Shown piece by piece: positions 1 through 8,061 of a stretch of 63,843 nt of DNA (positions are counted from its first letter, which is position 1; every line of letters starts with the position of its first letter). The stretch covers positions 1-63,843 of the forward strand of contig JAIBBS010000023.1 in assembly GCA_019694555.1 (NCBI GenBank), written 5' to 3'. The translations under genes were made by a program, and so were the position numbers. This DNA comes from Nannocystaceae bacterium (GTDB taxonomy: Bacteria; Myxococcota_A; Polyangia; Nannocystales; Nannocystaceae). The notes under the pieces were generated by a model. It made no database searches. It had not been told where the DNA came from and was given only the letters and a program-made list of their open reading frames with translations.

Positions 1-424
1 CCGCGGGCGGCGACGCAGGTCCACCGCGTGCGCCCGAGGGCGCGCCGCGTGGACTCGGTGTGGCTGGACGCGTCGCGGTCGCGGACGCAGCGCTCGCGGG
101 CGCCGTCGTCGGTGGCTGCGCGGCACCGGGCTCGCTCGGCGGGGTCGCGACCGCGGTGCTCGGCTCGCTCGTGGGACTCGCGATCGCGGCGCTCGGCGGC
201 GCGGCGGCAGGCGCAGCGGCACTCGCGGCCGCATCGCGCGAACCCAGACGCGCCAGCGATCCGGGCAGGAACTCGAGCTCGTCGTCGACGCTCGCCTGCG
301 CGGGCGCAGCACCGCGCAGCTCCACGCCCAGCGCGAGCGCGGCAGCGAAGCCGATCACCCCGAGACAACCGCCGGCGCTGGCCCAACGGTTGTCGCTCCC
401 GCGTGCGCCAGCCCTGCGCTTCAC
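1..424 (-). CDS. TonB/TolA-like membrane-anchored protein, partial (C-terminus off the left edge)
   Basis: The frame opens with GTG at 424, one nucleotide after the TGA of the upstream gene, and stays open to the window edge, so only about 141 N-terminal residues are visible. Residues about 17-38 form one hydrophobic signal-anchor. They are followed by the acidic segment VDDELEFLPGSLARLG, then a long Ala/Pro/Ser/Thr-rich linker. The acidic segment matches EDDDFEIDFTPGTLAKLG at the same place in the gene immediately upstream, so the two are probably tandem paralogues. A single anchor plus extended linker is the usual layout of TonB/TolA energy transducers, and the ExbB/ExbD genes upstream fit that. 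The C-terminal domain that would settle the role is missing. Confidence 0.6.
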   Translation of the reverse strand, partial: MKRRAGARGSDNRWASAGGCLGVIGFAAALALGVELRGAAPAQASVDDELEFLPGSLARLGSRDAAASAAAPAAAPPSAAIASPTSEPSTAVATPPSEPGAAQPPTTAPASAASATATRPATPSPRGAPSGARGGPASPPA

Positions 425-425
425 G

Positions 426-1295
426 TCACTTCACCTTGCTGGCGGTCCAGATGAACGTGTACTTGATCTTCGCGCACTTGTTGCCCATCTGGTCGGCGAC
501 CTTCTTGGGCGGCTTGGGGATCTCGAGCTGCTCGAGCGCCAGACGCACGGCGGCCTTGCCGTCTTCGGGCAGGCTGCCGCCCTTGTCGAGGACGTCCTCG
601 ATCGTGCCGTCCTTGCAGATCTTGAGCTGGAACTTGTAGTCGCCGTTCTTGGCCTTGGCCGCGTACGCGCCCACCTGCAGGTGGTTGAGCGCCTTCATCA
701 CCTCGGTCGCCCACGGATCGCCGTCGCGGGTCAGGTCGTCCCAGCCGTCGGGATCGCCGAAGGGGTCGCCCTGATCCTGCTGCACCGTCGGCAGGTCGTT
801 CTTGTACGGCGTGTTCGAGTGCGTCGGCGTCTTGCTGATCGGGAGCTTCTTGTCCTTGTTGTCCTTGACCGTCGGCTTGTCCTTGGTGACGTCCTTCGGC
901 TTGTCCTTGGGCTCCTCGCTCGGCTTGGCCTTCTCGTCGGTGGTGACCGAGTCCTTGACCGGCTCTTCTTCGACCGGATCGGGCGCGCGGGTCTCCTGCA
1001 CGATGATCTTCTGCGGCAGCTCCTTCTCGTCGATCTTCTGCCCGAGCTTCGCGAGCGTGCCGGGCGTGAAGTCGATCTCGAAGTCGTCGTCCTCGGCAGC
1101 GCTCTGGTCGTTGTTCGCCGCGGCCGCGACCGCCTCGCTGCCCAGGAACAGCAGCACCGAGGTGAGCCCGAGCCCACCGATGCCGCCGACGAACGCCAGC
1201 GGGTTGCGCAGCAGGTCCCGGAAATCGCGCCCGACCGCGAGGAACATCGCGGAGACGGCGTTGCCGGTGTCGACGCGGGGCTTTTGGGTGGTCAT
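426..1295 (-). CDS. TonB/TolA-like energy transducer
   Basis: 289 residues. A cytoplasmic start is followed by one membrane span at about 32-60. After it come an acidic patch (EDDDFEIDF) and a Lys/Asp/Pro-rich linker with repeated KDK and KPKD stretches to about residue 165. The folded C-terminal region (about 195-289) contains YKFQLKICKDGTIEDV, which resembles the TonB/TolA C-terminal strand pattern. Its ATG overlaps the stop of the ExbD-like gene by ATGA, so the two are translationally coupled. By family knowledge such proteins carry proton-motive energy from ExbB/ExbD across the periplasm. The linker and weakly conserved C-terminus do not distinguish TonB from TolA or from an AgmX-like gliding protein. 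Confidence 0.65.
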   Translation of the reverse strand: MTTQKPRVDTGNAVSAMFLAVGRDFRDLLRNPLAFVGGIGGLGLTSVLLFLGSEAVAAAANNDQSAAEDDDFEIDFTPGTLAKLGQKIDEKELPQKIIVQETRAPDPVEEEPVKDSVTTDEKAKPSEEPKDKPKDVTKDKPTVKDNKDKKLPISKTPTHSNTPYKNDLPTVQQDQGDPFGDPDGWDDLTRDGDPWATEVMKALNHLQVGAYAAKAKNGDYKFQLKICKDGTIEDVLDKGGSLPEDGKAAVRLALEQLEIPKPPKKVADQMGNKCAKIKYTFIWTASKVK

Positions 1296-1744
1296 CGCTG
1301 CCTCAACGCCTTGCTGTCGGGCTTCGCCACGAACCCGACCGAGGAGATCTGCGCTTGCTTGAGCGCCACGAGCACATCAACGATCCGGTCGAAGGGGACG
1401 TTCTGGTCGCCCTGGAGAAAAACCATGCCGTCTTCCTGCAGCTTGGCGTTTGCGGCCAACTCCTGCTGCATTTGCGCTGGGTCGGTCGAGAGCGGCAGTG
1501 TGCCGAGGAAGACATGCCCGGTCTTGTCTACGGAGATGACGCTGTAGAGGAAGTCCTCTTCAGCCATCTTCTTGCCGCGGCCGGCCGGGATGTCCACGTC
1601 GTGCCCCTGCGGCCCCATCATCGGGGTCGCGACCATGAAGATGATGAGCAGGCACAGCATCACGTCCACGAGCGGCGTGACGTTGATCGCGCTCATCGGC
1701 GCGTCGTCGCCATGGCCGGGGTCGTTGTTGATGATGCCTGACAT
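1292..1744 (-). CDS. ExbD/TolR-family biopolymer transport protein
   Basis: 150 residues, close to the family norm. One N-terminal transmembrane helix (about 20-43) carries the signature INVTPLVDVMLCLLIIFMV. Asp27 is the conserved proton-channel aspartate. The periplasmic remainder contains the DIPAGRGKK segment and an alternating strand/helix pattern typical of ExbD/TolR. It lies between an ExbB-like gene upstream (72 nt gap) and a TonB-like gene downstream (4-nt overlap), giving an operon order exbB-exbD-tonB-like-paralogue. Expected role: proton channel with ExbB that energises the TonB-like partner. It is one of three ExbD-type genes in this window; the other two are at 45212-46084. Confidence 0.9.
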   Translation of the reverse strand: MSGIINNDPGHGDDAPMSAINVTPLVDVMLCLLIIFMVATPMMGPQGHDVDIPAGRGKKMAEEDFLYSVISVDKTGHVFLGTLPLSTDPAQMQQELAANAKLQEDGMVFLQGDQNVPFDRIVDVLVALKQAQISSVGFVAKPDSKALRQR

Positions 1745-1816
1745 CGTGGGGTGCCCCCGCGCGCGGACCGGCGGGGTCGAGCGCGGCCGAGCGCGAGCCC
1801 GGCCATCGCCGCGCGA

Positions 1817-2560
1817 CTAGAAGAAGTGCCGCTTGACGATGTTCATGAAATCGTTGCCGAAGTTCTGCATCTCCGCGCCCAGGACCTTGAGCCGGCGCTG
1901 GAAGTAGTTGTAGAGCACGACGGCGGGCACGGCGCTCGCGAGCGCGAGGGCGGTGGCGATGAGCGCCTCGGCGATGGGACCGGCGACCGAGGCGAGGTCG
2001 GCCTTGCCGGCCTCGGAGATCTTCGCGAACGCGTCCATGATGCCCCAGACCGTGCCGAACAGCCCGACGAAGGGCGCGGCCGAGCCGGTGGTCGCGAGGA
2101 ACGGCAGCAGGTTCTCGAGCTTGGTCTGTTCGCTCGTGCGCGCGCGGGCGAGCGCGCGCTCGACGTTGTCCGAGTCGCCGAGCTTCTCGTGCATGCTGCT
2201 GTCGTAGCCCTGCTGTTGCGCGGCCGCGGCAGCCTTCTTCACCTTCGACAGCTCGATGTAGCCGGCGCGGAACATCGCGGCGATGGGGCTGTACTTGAGC
2301 TGCTCCGCGACGCGATAGATGTCGTCGAGGCGCTTGCTGTCCCAGAACTTGTCGAGAAACGTGATCGACTGCGCCTGCGCCATCGACACGTGGATGAGCT
2401 TGTAGAACACCACGAAGACCGTGAGCGCCACGAACAGGAACAGGATGATGACGACGCCCAGGACGACGCCCTTGGCGTTGGTGATCAGCTCGACGTAGTT
2501 GAGCTCGGCGAGCAGCGTTCCCAGTTGTGCGCCGAGCGGCGGCAGTTGCGGCAAGGTCAC
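1817..2560 (-). CDS. ExbB/TolQ/MotA-family proton channel protein
   Basis: 247 residues from the GTG at 2560. An in-frame ATG at 2614 would add 18 residues of low-complexity Arg/Ala sequence, so the GTG is preferred. The first span lies at about residues 28-55 (VVLGVVIILFLFVALTVFVVFY). After a cytoplasmic loop come two C-terminal spans containing ATTGSAAPFVGLFGTVWGIM and GPIAEALIATALALASAVPAVV, the diagnostic ExbB/TolQ block. It is first in the minus-strand unit and would assemble with the ExbD at 1292-1744 in the inner membrane. The region upstream (2561-2712) is a 152-bp divergent promoter region shared with the plus-strand lipoprotein genes. Confidence 0.9.
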   Translation of the reverse strand: MTLPQLPPLGAQLGTLLAELNYVELITNAKGVVLGVVIILFLFVALTVFVVFYKLIHVSMAQAQSITFLDKFWDSKRLDDIYRVAEQLKYSPIAAMFRAGYIELSKVKKAAAAAQQQGYDSSMHEKLGDSDNVERALARARTSEQTKLENLLPFLATTGSAAPFVGLFGTVWGIMDAFAKISEAGKADLASVAGPIAEALIATALALASAVPAVVLYNYFQRRLKVLGAEMQNFGNDFMNIVKRHFF

Positions 2561-2695
2561 GGCGGTTCGCAGGCTATCACGGCCGGCACGCGACCCCCAA
2601 GCCGCGCCGGCCACCGCCCCCGGACGCGTGGGGCGTGGGTCACCGGCCCCAGGCCACCGCCGGCCGCGCTCGGGGGCCGCCCTGGGGCCGGTGTT

Positions 2696-2703
2696 GCTAT
2701 CCT
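2696..2703 (+). promoter_or_regulatory. GCTATCCT -10-like element
   Basis: TATCCT ends 9 nt before the ATG at 2713. No Shine-Dalgarno sequence is visible, and a transcript initiated from this box would have almost no leader. The same GCTANNNT element precedes several other genes in this window. No clear -35 was found. Inferred from sequence only. Confidence 0.4.
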
Positions 2704-2712
2704 TCGCACGGC

Positions 2713-3282
2713 ATGTCGCGTCCTTCGCCCACGCGCGCGCGCAGGCTCCCGTCGCGCACGGGCGCTGCAGTCGCGGCGATGCTCGCCAGCACCGCGTGCG
2801 AAGCCGGCGGCGTGGTCGAGCTCAACTGGGCCTATGTCGACCGCGATGGCGACCCCATCTTCCCCGGGGGCCTGTTCTCACCCAAGCTGCACGACGCCTG
2901 CGACCTCGCGGCCCACGGCGGCAGTGCGAGTCGGGTCGATCTCGCGGTGCGACTCGAGATCTGCGACAGCGCATGCGATGGCGACTGCGCGGGCGACTGC
3001 GCGATCGTGCCGCCGCAGCGCTTCGGTTGCGACGTCGCGCGCACGACGTTGTCCGACGTGCCGGCCGCGAGCGATCCGTACCTGTTCGTGCTCAGCGCGG
3101 TGATCCTCGGCGCGGGCGATCCCTGCATCGCGCCGCCGCCGAGCTGCATCGCGGTGCCGGGTCCACGCGAGCGCACCGTCGAGCAGGGCCAGGTCACCGA
3201 CCTGCAGGTGTTCCAGATCGCGGTCGACATCGACCTGCGCGGCGACGACTCCCTCGACCTCGAGGCCTGCGGCTGTGGTTGA
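2713..3282 (+). CDS. Predicted Cys-rich lipoprotein, first of three related genes
   Basis: 189 residues from the ATG at 2713. The upstream in-frame codons are Arg/Pro-rich and were excluded. An Arg-rich n-region and short hydrophobic stretch end at a plausible but imperfect lipobox (LASTAC, Cys about 32). The mature part begins VVELNWAYVDRDGD and holds many cysteines (CDSACDGDCAGDC, CIAPPPSC). The WxxxDxDG opening, spaced cysteines and final short strand recur in the next two proteins, so the three are probably paralogues exported to the envelope. No enzymatic motif is visible. The stop overlaps the next start by 8 nt, which implies co-expression. Confidence 0.75.
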   Translation: MSRPSPTRARRLPSRTGAAVAAMLASTACEAGGVVELNWAYVDRDGDPIFPGGLFSPKLHDACDLAAHGGSASRVDLAVRLEICDSACDGDCAGDCAIVPPQRFGCDVARTTLSDVPAASDPYLFVLSAVILGAGDPCIAPPPSCIAVPGPRERTVEQGQVTDLQVFQIAVDIDLRGDDSLDLEACGCG

Positions 3283-4063
3283 CCGACGCCGCGCACGGGC
3301 CCGACTCGCGGGGATGCTGGCGCTGCTGGTCGCGAGCGGCTGCGTGTTCCCCAACGAGAACCCCACCGGCATCGAGTTCTCGTGGTTGTTCCGCGAGGCC
3401 GAGGGTTCCGACGGCGACGAGGGCCGCCGCGTGTTGACCTGCACGGGCGTCGGCATCGAGACCCTCGCCGCGACCGTGGTCGATCAGGGCGACGAGACCC
3501 GTCACGGCGTGTTCCGCTTCGGCTGCAGCGAGGGCTTCCAGACCGACGACGACCTCGCACGCACCGCCTCCGAGGCCTTCCTCGAGCTGCATCCGCGCGC
3601 GTACGACGTGACGCTGTGGGCCGGCGACGAGAACGATCACGAGGTGCTGTCGCGCCGCGCGGTCGACGTGTTGTCGCGCTCGGTCACGCTCGAGCTTTGG
3701 GAGCTGACGCGCGCACCGATCGACTGGTCGCTGCAGGTGGTGCACCCCGAGGCCTGCGCCGCGTTGACGCTGTCGCTCGAGTACGCCGACCCCGCCGAGG
3801 CACTCGCCGAGCCCGAGCTCGACGACGAGGGTGACGCCGTGCCGACCCTGTATCGCTCGGCGTTGAGCTCCGATCGCGGCCTGTCGGTCAGCGGCGCGCA
3901 GGGCAGCTGCGCCGCCGCCGAGGGCATGCACCGCTTCGCCGGCGTGGACCGCGGCCACTATCGGCTGGTGGTCGCCGCGGACGAGGCGCAGTGTGCCTTC
4001 GAGGTCGAGCTGGGCGCGGGCGTGACGACCACGCTCGATCTCGCGGCGCTGCCGTGCGGTTGA
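3275..4063 (+). CDS. Predicted lipoprotein, second of three related genes
   Basis: 262 residues from a GTG inside the previous gene's last codons. The signal peptide ends with a good lipobox, LLVASGC (Cys about 23). The mature protein starts with a strand containing FSWLFREAEGSDGD and shows repeated short strands separated by Cys residues (VLTCTGVGI, FRFGCSEGF, CAAAEGMHRF). A segment reading L-HPRAYDVTLWA resembles the 'DPGEYVVEVRGL' segment of the third protein. This points to tandem immunoglobulin/transthyretin-like beta domains, but that fold is a guess. No function is recognised. The gene overlaps its upstream neighbour and lies 77 nt before the third lipoprotein gene. Confidence 0.78.
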   Translation: MVDRRRARARLAGMLALLVASGCVFPNENPTGIEFSWLFREAEGSDGDEGRRVLTCTGVGIETLAATVVDQGDETRHGVFRFGCSEGFQTDDDLARTASEAFLELHPRAYDVTLWAGDENDHEVLSRRAVDVLSRSVTLELWELTRAPIDWSLQVVHPEACAALTLSLEYADPAEALAEPELDDEGDAVPTLYRSALSSDRGLSVSGAQGSCAAAEGMHRFAGVDRGHYRLVVAADEAQCAFEVELGAGVTTTLDLAALPCG

Positions 4064-4120
4064 GCGCACCGGCTCGCCCGCGGTCCATCCCGCGGCCGCA
4101 TGCGCGAGGCCGACGCGCCT

Positions 4121-4128
4121 GCTAACGT
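4121..4128 (+). promoter_or_regulatory. GCTAACGT -10-like element
   Basis: TAACGT ends 12 nt before the ATG at 4141. It is one of the recurring GCTANNNT elements near start codons, and suggests the third lipoprotein gene also has its own start-proximal promoter. Confidence 0.35.
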
Positions 4129-4140
4129 CCGGCCCGGCAG

Positions 4141-5589
4141 ATGGCTCCCGTGCCCCGCCCCCGCCTCGCTCGTGCCGCGCTCGCGCTGGCACTGGGCGCG
4201 TGCGCGTGCCAGGCGACGCCGTCGTTCCGCCTGCGCTGGCAGCTCACCGATCGCGAAGGCGAGACGCCGCGGGAGATCACCGCCGCGACGCAGTGCAGCA
4301 ACGTCGGCATGAACACGGTGCGCATCCTCGTGACCGACCCGCTGGGCCTGGTCGCACACGAGGACTTCTTCCCCTGCTTCGCGCGCGGCTTCGCCGACGA
4401 AGACACCATGATCGCCGGCCCCGAGCTCGATCCCGGCGAGTACGTCGTCGAGGTCCGCGGGCTGCAGCGCGACCTGCTGCCGTGGACCGCCGGCGAGCTC
4501 GACGAGGACTCGACGCAGTTCTGCAGCGGCGCCGCCGAGACCATCGACTGCAACCCGCTCGACGTCGCGTGCGACTGCCACGGGCTCGACGCACGCAAGG
4601 ACGCGACCATCACCATCGACCCGTTCGTGCTGGTGCCGCCGCGCGAGTGCATCGACGGCATCGACAACGATCACGACGGCCTCACCGACGCGCAGGATTC
4701 CGCGTGCAGCGTCGGCGGCGACGTGCCCGAGTCGCTCGAGGTCAGCGCGGTCCAGTTCCGTGCCACCGTCACGCTGCTCGACGGCAACCCGCGCGCGCGC
4801 TGTGACGGTGTCGGCATCGGCGAGCTGCACGCGCGCGCGTGCCCGGCCGCCGCGGTGGGCGAGCAGGGCTGCGCCGACGCCGACGCGATCGAGATCGGCG
4901 CCAGCGAGTGCCGCACCGACGACGCGGTGTTCTTCGACGCGACGCTGCCGGTCGGCGACTACGTGCTCGAGCTCACCGGGCGCGCTGGCGACACCGCGCG
5001 CACACGGCCGCAGCTGTTCCCCTTCACGCTGCTGCCCGGTGCCGGCGCGTTCGTGCCGATCGAGGTCGACTTCGCCGCGTCGTCGTTCGATCCGCCGATC
5101 GAGGCGTTGGCGTCGTTCGGCCTCGGCTTCGCGAGCGACGCCGATGGCGGCGAGATCCGCGGCTGCGTGCCGGGCACCGACGACGGCGTGCTGGCGATCG
5201 ACGAGGTCACGCTCGAGGTCCGCGACGCCCACGGCGGCCCGGTCTCGCCGGCGGTCGGGTTCACCGGCCGCTACGGCGCGCCGCAGCCTGCCACCGGCGC
5301 GTGCACGACCGCGGAGATCCACACCGACCCGCTGACGTGGGGCGGCTGGACCCTGCGCGTGGTCGCGCGTGCCGCCGACGGCACGGTCTGCTTCACCACC
5401 GACGGCGCCGGCACCAACGGCGCCGATGCGCCGCTGCAGCTGGCGCCGGGTGCCGACGCGTCGTCGCTGGTGATCCCGCGGGTGTTCGCCGACGACGGCC
5501 TGCCGCCACCATCGTGTCGCGACTGCAGCGGCGACGGCGATTGCGGCAACCACGTGTGCCAAGACGGCGTGTGCGTGGCTGCGCCGTAG
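4141..5589 (+). CDS. Predicted lipoprotein with MopE-like metal-binding motif, third of three related genes
   Basis: 482 residues. The signal peptide ends LALGACAC, giving a lipidated Cys near 21-23. The mature protein opens FRLRWQLTDREGE, like the two upstream proteins, and continues with beta-strand domains ending in a Y-x-V-E-V strand. Around residues 163-180 lies CIDGIDNDHDGLTDAQDSAC, a version of the acidic N-G-x-D-N-D-x-D-G motif of MopE/thrombospondin-3-like metal-binding sites in myxobacterial secreted proteins. A second beta-rich half follows. The C-terminus is a Cys-rich tail (CRDCSGDGDC, CQDGVC). Location is presumably outer membrane or cell surface. The gene ends 3 nt from the convergent secretin gene. 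Confidence 0.78.
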   Translation: MAPVPRPRLARAALALALGACACQATPSFRLRWQLTDREGETPREITAATQCSNVGMNTVRILVTDPLGLVAHEDFFPCFARGFADEDTMIAGPELDPGEYVVEVRGLQRDLLPWTAGELDEDSTQFCSGAAETIDCNPLDVACDCHGLDARKDATITIDPFVLVPPRECIDGIDNDHDGLTDAQDSACSVGGDVPESLEVSAVQFRATVTLLDGNPRARCDGVGIGELHARACPAAAVGEQGCADADAIEIGASECRTDDAVFFDATLPVGDYVLELTGRAGDTARTRPQLFPFTLLPGAGAFVPIEVDFAASSFDPPIEALASFGLGFASDADGGEIRGCVPGTDDGVLAIDEVTLEVRDAHGGPVSPAVGFTGRYGAPQPATGACTTAEIHTDPLTWGGWTLRVVARAADGTVCFTTDGAGTNGADAPLQLAPGADASSLVIPRVFADDGLPPPSCRDCSGDGDCGNHVCQDGVCVAAP

Positions 5590-5592
5590 CGG

Positions 5593-7890
5593 TCACCGCG
5601 GCGGCACCATGCCCAGCTCCGCGCTGACCTCGGTGCGCTGCAGCTCCTGCTCCGCGACCGTGCGCGCGCGCGACTGATCGAGCATGCGCGTGGCCTCGGC
5701 GTTGACCGCCGTGAGCAGCCCGGACTTGCGCGAGTAGTTGACCGCGGTGTCGAGATCGCGGCGCTTGAACGCGGTGTAGCGCTCGAGGAACTCCAGCCGC
5801 TCCTCCATGCGGCGCTTGTGGATGCGGCGCATGTCGTCGGGACCCGAGAGCACGTGCGGCACCATGATCATCAGCAGGTTGACCTTCTCGCGCCGACGCT
5901 TGCGCGACTTGAACGCCCAGCCCAGCAGCGGCACCTTCGACAGCCCCGGCACGCCGCTGTGGTTGTCGCGCTCGACCTCCTTCATGAGGCCGCCGAGCAC
6001 CAGCGGCTGGCCATCGTGTGCGAGCACGTGTTCGAGCTTGAGCTTGCGCTTGGTCGTGCTCACGCCCAGGCCGCTGGACTCGACGAAGTTCTCGTTGTCG
6101 AGCTCGACGTCGAGCGAGACCGTGTCCTCGTCGTTGACGTGGGGCGTGACCTTGAGGCTGAGCTTGATGTCGCGCTGCTGGATCTGCTGAAACGGCACCA
6201 GGCTGCTGCCGGTGCCGCTGCCGCCGGGGTTGTAGCTGATCGCGCCCGGCACCGGCTTCTGGTCGCCGACCTCGATCAGCGCCTCGCGGTTGTCGGCGGT
6301 GTAGATGTGCGGCTCGGCCACGACGTTGACGTCGTCGTCGGTCGACAGCGCCTGGATGATCACGCCGAACGCGGGCACGTCGTTCGACAACCCCGTGAGC
6401 GCGCCGCTGCCGGGGATGAGCGGCCCGAGCACGCCCGCGGCCAGGCCCGAGAGCACCGACGAGTCGAGCAACAGCGAGTTGTGGCTGGCGTCGGGCGCCG
6501 ACGCGACGAAGCCCAGGCCTTGCCCGCTGGCACCGCCGACGTTCGCGTCGATCGAGGCGCCGAAGTGCGCGCCGGCGCCCGCCTGCAGCAGCTTGTCGAC
6601 CGAGAGCTCGAGCAGATAGACCTCGATGTAGACCTGCCGGCGCTCGGCATCGAGTCCCTCGATGATCGGCGCGAGCGTGAGGTAGTCGGCCTGGGTCGCG
6701 TAGATCACCAGCGAACGCGTCGCGAGATCGGGCGTGACGCGGATGTCGGCGCCGAAGCTCGGTGCGGTGCCGCCGGCCGCGGTCGGACGCGCGCCGTCCT
6801 TGCCGGCCGCGCCCGCGCCCTTGCTCGCGCCCGAGGCCAGCTGCATCAGCGTGTTGGCGACCTCCTCGGGATCGGCGTTGACCAGCGGCACCAGGTGGAA
6901 GCGCGCAGCCGCGCCCGAGGGCGGCACGTCGATGCGCTCGATCAGCTTGGCGATCACCGCGTAGTCGGCCGGTCGCGCCACGATGACCAGCGCTCGCGTG
7001 TGCTCGTCGACCAATACGCGCGACGCGGTCGCGGCCTGCGGCGACGGCGACTCGGCGCTCGCGGTGGTCGCCGGCGTCTTGGCACCGCCGGCGGTGCGCT
7101 CACCCGCGGGCCGCGACGGCTTGGCCGCGGTGCCGCTGGCCTGGCCACCGAACAGCTCCTGCACCAGCGCCGCGACGGCCTCGGGCTCGGCGTGCTGCAG
7201 GCCATGCAGGTAGATGCGCTCCTGCGGCAGGTTCGCGCGATCGATCTCCTCGAGCAGCCGACGCATGCGCGCGACGTTGGTGCCGGTGTCGGTCACGATC
7301 AGCAGCTCGCCGACCGCGTCCACGCGCCCGGACTTGCTCTTGACGCCCTCGAGCACGGTGCGCAGCTGCTCCGGCGCAGCCGCACGCACGCGGTACAGCT
7401 GCGTGACGTAGCGATCCGTGACCGGTGCCTGATCGTCGGAGCCGTACAGCGGCAGCGCGCGCGTGGCCGCGTCGGTCGATTCGACGATCTTGTAGAAGTC
7501 ACCCGCGTTCTCGACCGTGAGGCCCATGGTCTGCAGCGCGGCATGGAACGCGGCGTAGGCCTCGGCCACGGTGACCGGCTCGGGCGCGAGGATCGTGGCC
7601 TTGCCGCCGCGCACGCTGGGCTCCCAGATGAACTTCTGGCAGCTCACGCTGCTCATCCAGTGGACCAGGTCCTCGAGCTCGGCGGCCTTGGGCAAGGTGA
7701 TGCGGAAGCGTTCGTTGCCGCGGTGGCGCTCGCAGCGATCGAAGGCCTCGGGCATCGCCGCCGCCGCAGGCAAGTCCGCCTGCGGCGGCGCGACCACCGG
7801 CGGCGGTTCCGGCGGGGGTGCAGCGGACAACGGCAACGGTGACAACGCCAGCGCCAGCGCGCACGACAACGACGACGACACGGAACGCAT
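5593..7890 (-). CDS. gspD: GspD-type secretin (type II secretion outer-membrane channel)
   Basis: 765 residues from the ATG at 7890, chosen because MRSVSSSLSCALALALSPLP gives a normal signal peptide; an ATG at 7935 would precede it with Arg-rich sequence. After a Pro-rich linker come an N0-like domain (FRITLPKAAELEDLVHWMS), then three N1/N2/N3-type repeats, two of them preceded or followed by low-complexity Gly/Ala/Ser/Pro loops. The secretin core follows (VYIEVYLLELSVDKLLQAGA, then VVAEPHIYTADNREALIEVG). It ends with the GspD signature VPGLSKVPLLGWAFKSR and EKVNLLMIMVPHVL. No other gsp genes are in the window, so this is an orphan or detached gspD here. It is predicted to multimerise in the outer membrane for protein export. 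Confidence 0.93.
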   Translation of the reverse strand: MRSVSSSLSCALALALSPLPLSAAPPPEPPPVVAPPQADLPAAAAMPEAFDRCERHRGNERFRITLPKAAELEDLVHWMSSVSCQKFIWEPSVRGGKATILAPEPVTVAEAYAAFHAALQTMGLTVENAGDFYKIVESTDAATRALPLYGSDDQAPVTDRYVTQLYRVRAAAPEQLRTVLEGVKSKSGRVDAVGELLIVTDTGTNVARMRRLLEEIDRANLPQERIYLHGLQHAEPEAVAALVQELFGGQASGTAAKPSRPAGERTAGGAKTPATTASAESPSPQAATASRVLVDEHTRALVIVARPADYAVIAKLIERIDVPPSGAAARFHLVPLVNADPEEVANTLMQLASGASKGAGAAGKDGARPTAAGGTAPSFGADIRVTPDLATRSLVIYATQADYLTLAPIIEGLDAERRQVYIEVYLLELSVDKLLQAGAGAHFGASIDANVGGASGQGLGFVASAPDASHNSLLLDSSVLSGLAAGVLGPLIPGSGALTGLSNDVPAFGVIIQALSTDDDVNVVAEPHIYTADNREALIEVGDQKPVPGAISYNPGGSGTGSSLVPFQQIQQRDIKLSLKVTPHVNDEDTVSLDVELDNENFVESSGLGVSTTKRKLKLEHVLAHDGQPLVLGGLMKEVERDNHSGVPGLSKVPLLGWAFKSRKRRREKVNLLMIMVPHVLSGPDDMRRIHKRRMEERLEFLERYTAFKRRDLDTAVNYSRKSGLLTAVNAEATRMLDQSRARTVAEQELQRTEVSAELGMVPPR

Positions 7891-8061
7891 CGCGGACCTC
7901 GCTCGCCGCAGCGACGGCCACGGCGACGCCGGCACTGCTCAGCAAGACGATCGCCAGCGCCGGCGCGCCCGCGATCCCGCGGGGTTGCCGTTTCGACACC
8001 GCGTCGCGCCGCGTCGCCGCGGCTGCGGGTCGCCCCGCGCCGCGACGACTTGGCAGCCGCG

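Noticed and set aside
60..1547. 495-codon plus-strand frame opposite the ExbD/TonB-like genes
   Set aside because: Antisense to two convincing genes; Leu/Val/Arg-rich low-complexity sequence typical of high-GC shadow frames.
7499..7999. Possible gene with hydrophobic N-terminus upstream of gspD (start 7999, minus)
   Set aside because: It looked like a GspC-type anchor, but most of it is out-of-frame overlap with gspD and becomes Arg-rich after 40 residues.
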